Origin: Ruminococcus sp.
Lineage (GTDB): Bacteria > Bacillota > Clostridia > Oscillospirales > Ruminococcaceae
Direction of reading: 5' to 3'
NCBI GenBank assembly: GCA_021201755.1
Contig: JAJQEI010000027.1
Location: 1-57,989 of the forward strand
Length of the DNA stretch: 57,989 nucleotides
Part shown: positions 55,800-57,989 of the stretch, piece after piece
Layout: every line of letters begins with the position of its first letter
How positions within the stretch are numbered: the stretch's first letter is position 1
Notes under the pieces: model-generated
Told to the model about the DNA's origin: nothing
What the model saw: the letters and a program-made list of their open reading frames with translations, nothing else
The model's database searches: none
Position numbers and translations under genes: made by a program

Positions 55800-56369
55800 T
55801 TGTGCAGCAGAAAAAAAGCTGTACGATTTTTTATTTCTGATTTTGATTGGAATGATTTCCGTGTTTCTTTCCACATGAAAAAAGCCTTGTGAAAAAAAAA
55901 GAACGTTTTTTCTGCGGTTTCGCAGAAAAAGAAACAAAACAAAGGAAAAAAATAGTAGTAATAGTAGAGACTGTGGAAAACTAAGTTTAGCGGAATTTCT
56001 CGAAAACACGGTCGTTTTTTCTCCACAAGGGATAAGTGGAAAAAATATGGAAAAGTGGAAAATATTTTTTTTGGTGGAAAGGTGGAAGCATTGTGGAGTG
56101 GAAAACAAAAACTTGTGGAGAAATTCGTGGAAAACTTGCATTGCTGTTTCGCTACTCTAATTTTTTCCACATTGGCTTGAATTACTTTTCACAGCGTCTT
56201 CCACGAATCGTCGTGCAAAACCAATTTCTCCTTATCGAAATTCCACGCAGTTGTGCTTTCTTTTTCTCCACATGAAATTTTCCACACACTGTTGAAAACG
56301 TGGTGGAAAACTTTTAATTCTCTGTGGAAAGCGGTTGAATTCCTGTGGAAAACAGAAAAGCCGACGGGT
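55800..56369. other. Chromosomal replication origin (oriC) between dnaA and dnaN
   Basis: A 600-base non-coding region packed with DnaA boxes of the form TTTTCCACA/TGTGGAAAA: perfect copies at 55972-55980, 56163-56171, 56278-56286 and 56344-56352, with many one-mismatch copies between. An AT-rich stretch at 55900-55950 is a candidate unwinding element. Position between dnaA and dnaN is standard for Bacillota. Confidence 0.85.
55953..55967. promoter_or_regulatory. DnaA-trio element
   Basis: TAG TAG TAA TAG TAG, five contiguous trinucleotides between the AT-rich stretch and the DnaA box TGTGGAAAA at 55972. This is the pattern described for DnaA-trios in Bacillus subtilis oriC, where DnaA loads on a single strand to begin unwinding. 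Confidence 0.75.
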
Positions 56370-57749
56370 TTAGACTTGATTTCGTTCCCGAATATTTTTG
56401 ATGCAGTCTTCCACCAGCTGACGAAAGTGGTCGTCTCGCTTCATGAGATTTTTCACGTTGCTGACAGAATAGACGATGGTCGAGTGATCTCTTCCGCCAA
56501 ATTCTGTCCCGATGGTCTGGAGGGGAAGCTGTGTCACCTCTCGTACCACGTAGATTGCCACCTTCCGTGCCGTAGAAATCTGGCTGTTTCGCTTCGTAGA
56601 GCGAATGTCCTCCGGCGAGACGCCGTACACGTCGGCAACTTCTGCAATGATTTTCTCGACGGTAATTGGTGCAGACTGGTCGTCGCTGAGGATGTCCCGA
56701 ATGACGCTTTGCGCCATGGAGATGGATGGCGGCGAACCTGCGAGGTGTTTCAGTGCCTTCAGTTTTTTGACTGCCCCCTCCAGCTGTCGGATATTCGTTT
56801 TCAAGCGATTGACGATAAATTCTGTCACATCGTCCGGAATGTATAAGTTGAGCAGCTCTGCCTTTCGCCGGACAATCGCCACACGAGTTTCATAATCTGG
56901 CGTCGAAATATCGGCAATGAGTCCCATTTCAAAGCGGCTGCGAATCCGATCTTCTAGGGTTTTCAGTTCCTTTGGCGGCTTATCCGACGTGATAACGATT
57001 TGTTTGCCGTCTCCGTGGAGCTTATTGAATGTATGGAAAAATTCCTCCTGCATCCGCTCTTTGTTGGCGAAAAACTGCACATCGTCGATAAGAAGCAAGT
57101 CGGCGTTTCGGTATTTGTTGTGGAAGCCGGTCATATTGCCGTCGTTAATGTGAGAAATCAGGTCGTTTCCGAAGTCTTCGCTAGTGATATAGATGATGTT
57201 AAAGTTCGGGTTGTTCTGGCGTACCTCGTGAGCGATGGCGTGCATCAGGTGGGTTTTTCCCAGTCCGGACGGTCCATAGATAAACAGGGGATTAAACGCC
57301 TTTCCCGGGTCGTTAGCGACAGCACGGGCACTGGCGTGAGCGAACGTATTGGATTCTCCCACGATAAAGGTGTCGAATGTATAATCATAGATTGCCTCTT
57401 CATAGCTATGTTCCAATTCCTCGTGGCGTCGTTCCAATTCATCGTAATCGTGAATTTTCTTTTCCTCCGGAATGTTCTGAAAGTTCGGGTCATTGACCAC
57501 TTGAATGTCGATGTCTACTTCGAATCCCAGAACGTGTTGAAATGCCTCTTTTAGCAGATCGTGATAATTTTCCATGGTAATACTGCGCTGAAAATCCGAT
57601 TGGACGGTAAATTGTGCGGTCGTTCCGGAAAGCTGAACCGGCGTCAGGCAGTCGATCCAGAGCTTCACGGCGACTTTTGGCATGCCCCCTTCTTTTAAGC
57701 AATATTGTTTGACACAATCGAATACTTCGTCAAAAGAGTTTAGGTTCAT
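56370..57749 (-). CDS. dnaA: Chromosomal replication initiator DnaA
   Basis: This 459 aa AAA+ initiator binds DnaA boxes and opens oriC. Domain I is at 1-85. The linker has an acidic helix (EEKKIHDYDELERRHEELEH). Walker A is GPSGLGKTH (159-167), Walker B LLLIDDVQFFANKE, the sensor I region VITSDKPPKEL, and the C-terminal DNA-binding helix GGRDHSTIVYSVSNV. ATG 57749 is preferred over the in-frame ATG 57779 because GGGAGG lies 11 bases upstream. The gene is intact and begins the leftward dnaA-gyrA block. Confidence 0.98.
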   Translation of the reverse strand: MNLNSFDEVFDCVKQYCLKEGGMPKVAVKLWIDCLTPVQLSGTTAQFTVQSDFQRSITMENYHDLLKEAFQHVLGFEVDIDIQVVNDPNFQNIPEEKKIHDYDELERRHEELEHSYEEAIYDYTFDTFIVGESNTFAHASARAVANDPGKAFNPLFIYGPSGLGKTHLMHAIAHEVRQNNPNFNIIYITSEDFGNDLISHINDGNMTGFHNKYRNADLLLIDDVQFFANKERMQEEFFHTFNKLHGDGKQIVITSDKPPKELKTLEDRIRSRFEMGLIADISTPDYETRVAIVRRKAELLNLYIPDDVTEFIVNRLKTNIRQLEGAVKKLKALKHLAGSPPSISMAQSVIRDILSDDQSAPITVEKIIAEVADVYGVSPEDIRSTKRNSQISTARKVAIYVVREVTQLPLQTIGTEFGGRDHSTIVYSVSNVKNLMKRDDHFRQLVEDCIKNIRERNQV

Positions 57750-57889
57750 AAATGGTGAATCCTCCCTTGGTGATTTCATTTTCTTTATGTATTCTAGCAG
57801 TTAAGAGATAAGATGATATAGCAAAAATCATTCGATTCTTTCTGATCTCTAAATTCTAGATGATTCTGTTTTATCATACCTTAATAAAT

Positions 57890-57918
57890 AGTATACCACA
57901 TTTTTTGTTAAAAATCAA
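57890..57918 (-). promoter_or_regulatory. Probable dnaA promoter
   Basis: On the minus strand TTGATT (57918-57913), 17 bases, TATACT (57895-57890), 141 bases before the dnaA start. No rpmH is reached before the contig end. Confidence 0.6.
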
Positions 57919-57935
57919 GGAATAAAGTGCAATAT

Positions 57936-57989
<54 letters not shown>

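Overview
The window looks like one contig from the chromosome of a spore-forming, anaerobic gut Bacillota close to Ruminococcus (Oscillospiraceae). This is an inference from several signs: proteins with type I dockerin repeats and Thr-rich linkers, a dipicolinate synthase pair (sporulation), a flavodiiron protein (anaerobe), AGGAGG-type ribosome binding sites with TTGACA-N17-TATAAT promoters, and the order dnaA-dnaN-S4-recF-gyrB-gyrA at the right end, read leftward. Both contig ends are poly-A rich and are probably low-quality ends.

Layout. 0.15-7.5 kb: a phage packaging/head/tail module (terminase, portal, capsid and connector genes) that is partly broken and lacks tape measure, lysis and integration genes. 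7.6-17.5 kb (minus): one giant sortase-anchored surface protein with eight SpaA-like repeats and a long Thr tract, interrupted by two frameshifts and two in-frame stops. 17.9-18.9 kb: two tRNA-Ser genes and a BrnT/BrnA toxin-antitoxin pair. 19-23.5 kb: a small lipoprotein, an unusual cluster of DnaA-box-like sites, a dockerin protein with a degenerate SGNH fold, and an HtrA protease. 23.5-28.8 kb (minus): PLP aminotransferase, ROK-like regulator, AEC transporter and dpaAB. 28.9-30.8 kb: two type I toxin-antitoxin units and a dockerin/Ig-like protein. 30.8-38.6 kb: htpG with a CIRCE operator, a membrane protein, then malQ-glgP-tam. 38.6-47.4 kb: two further type I toxin-antitoxin units between metabolic genes, a PspA operon, a mutarotase-to-flavodiiron-protein operon and a zinc-ribbon protein. 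47.5-57.8 kb: the replication-initiation region, with oriC between dnaA and dnaN.

The most interesting system is a family of four complete miniature type I toxin-antitoxin loci, plus one remnant. In each, convergent perfect promoters drive a 28-34 aa hydrophobic peptide and an antisense RNA of about 90-100 nt. The toxin stop codon lies in the antitoxin terminator stem. The toxin Shine-Dalgarno sequence can be masked by an upstream CTCCC arm, and a copy of that arm appears in the antitoxin RNA. The two transcripts look like diverged halves of an inverted duplication.

Gene lesions (in-frame TAG/TAA mostly where Gln is expected, and homopolymer frameshifts) fall only in accessory genes. The long core genes htpG, malQ, glgP, gyrA, gyrB, recF, dnaN and dnaA are intact. 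This favours real decay, phase variation or strain mixing over uniform sequencing error, but reads are needed to decide.
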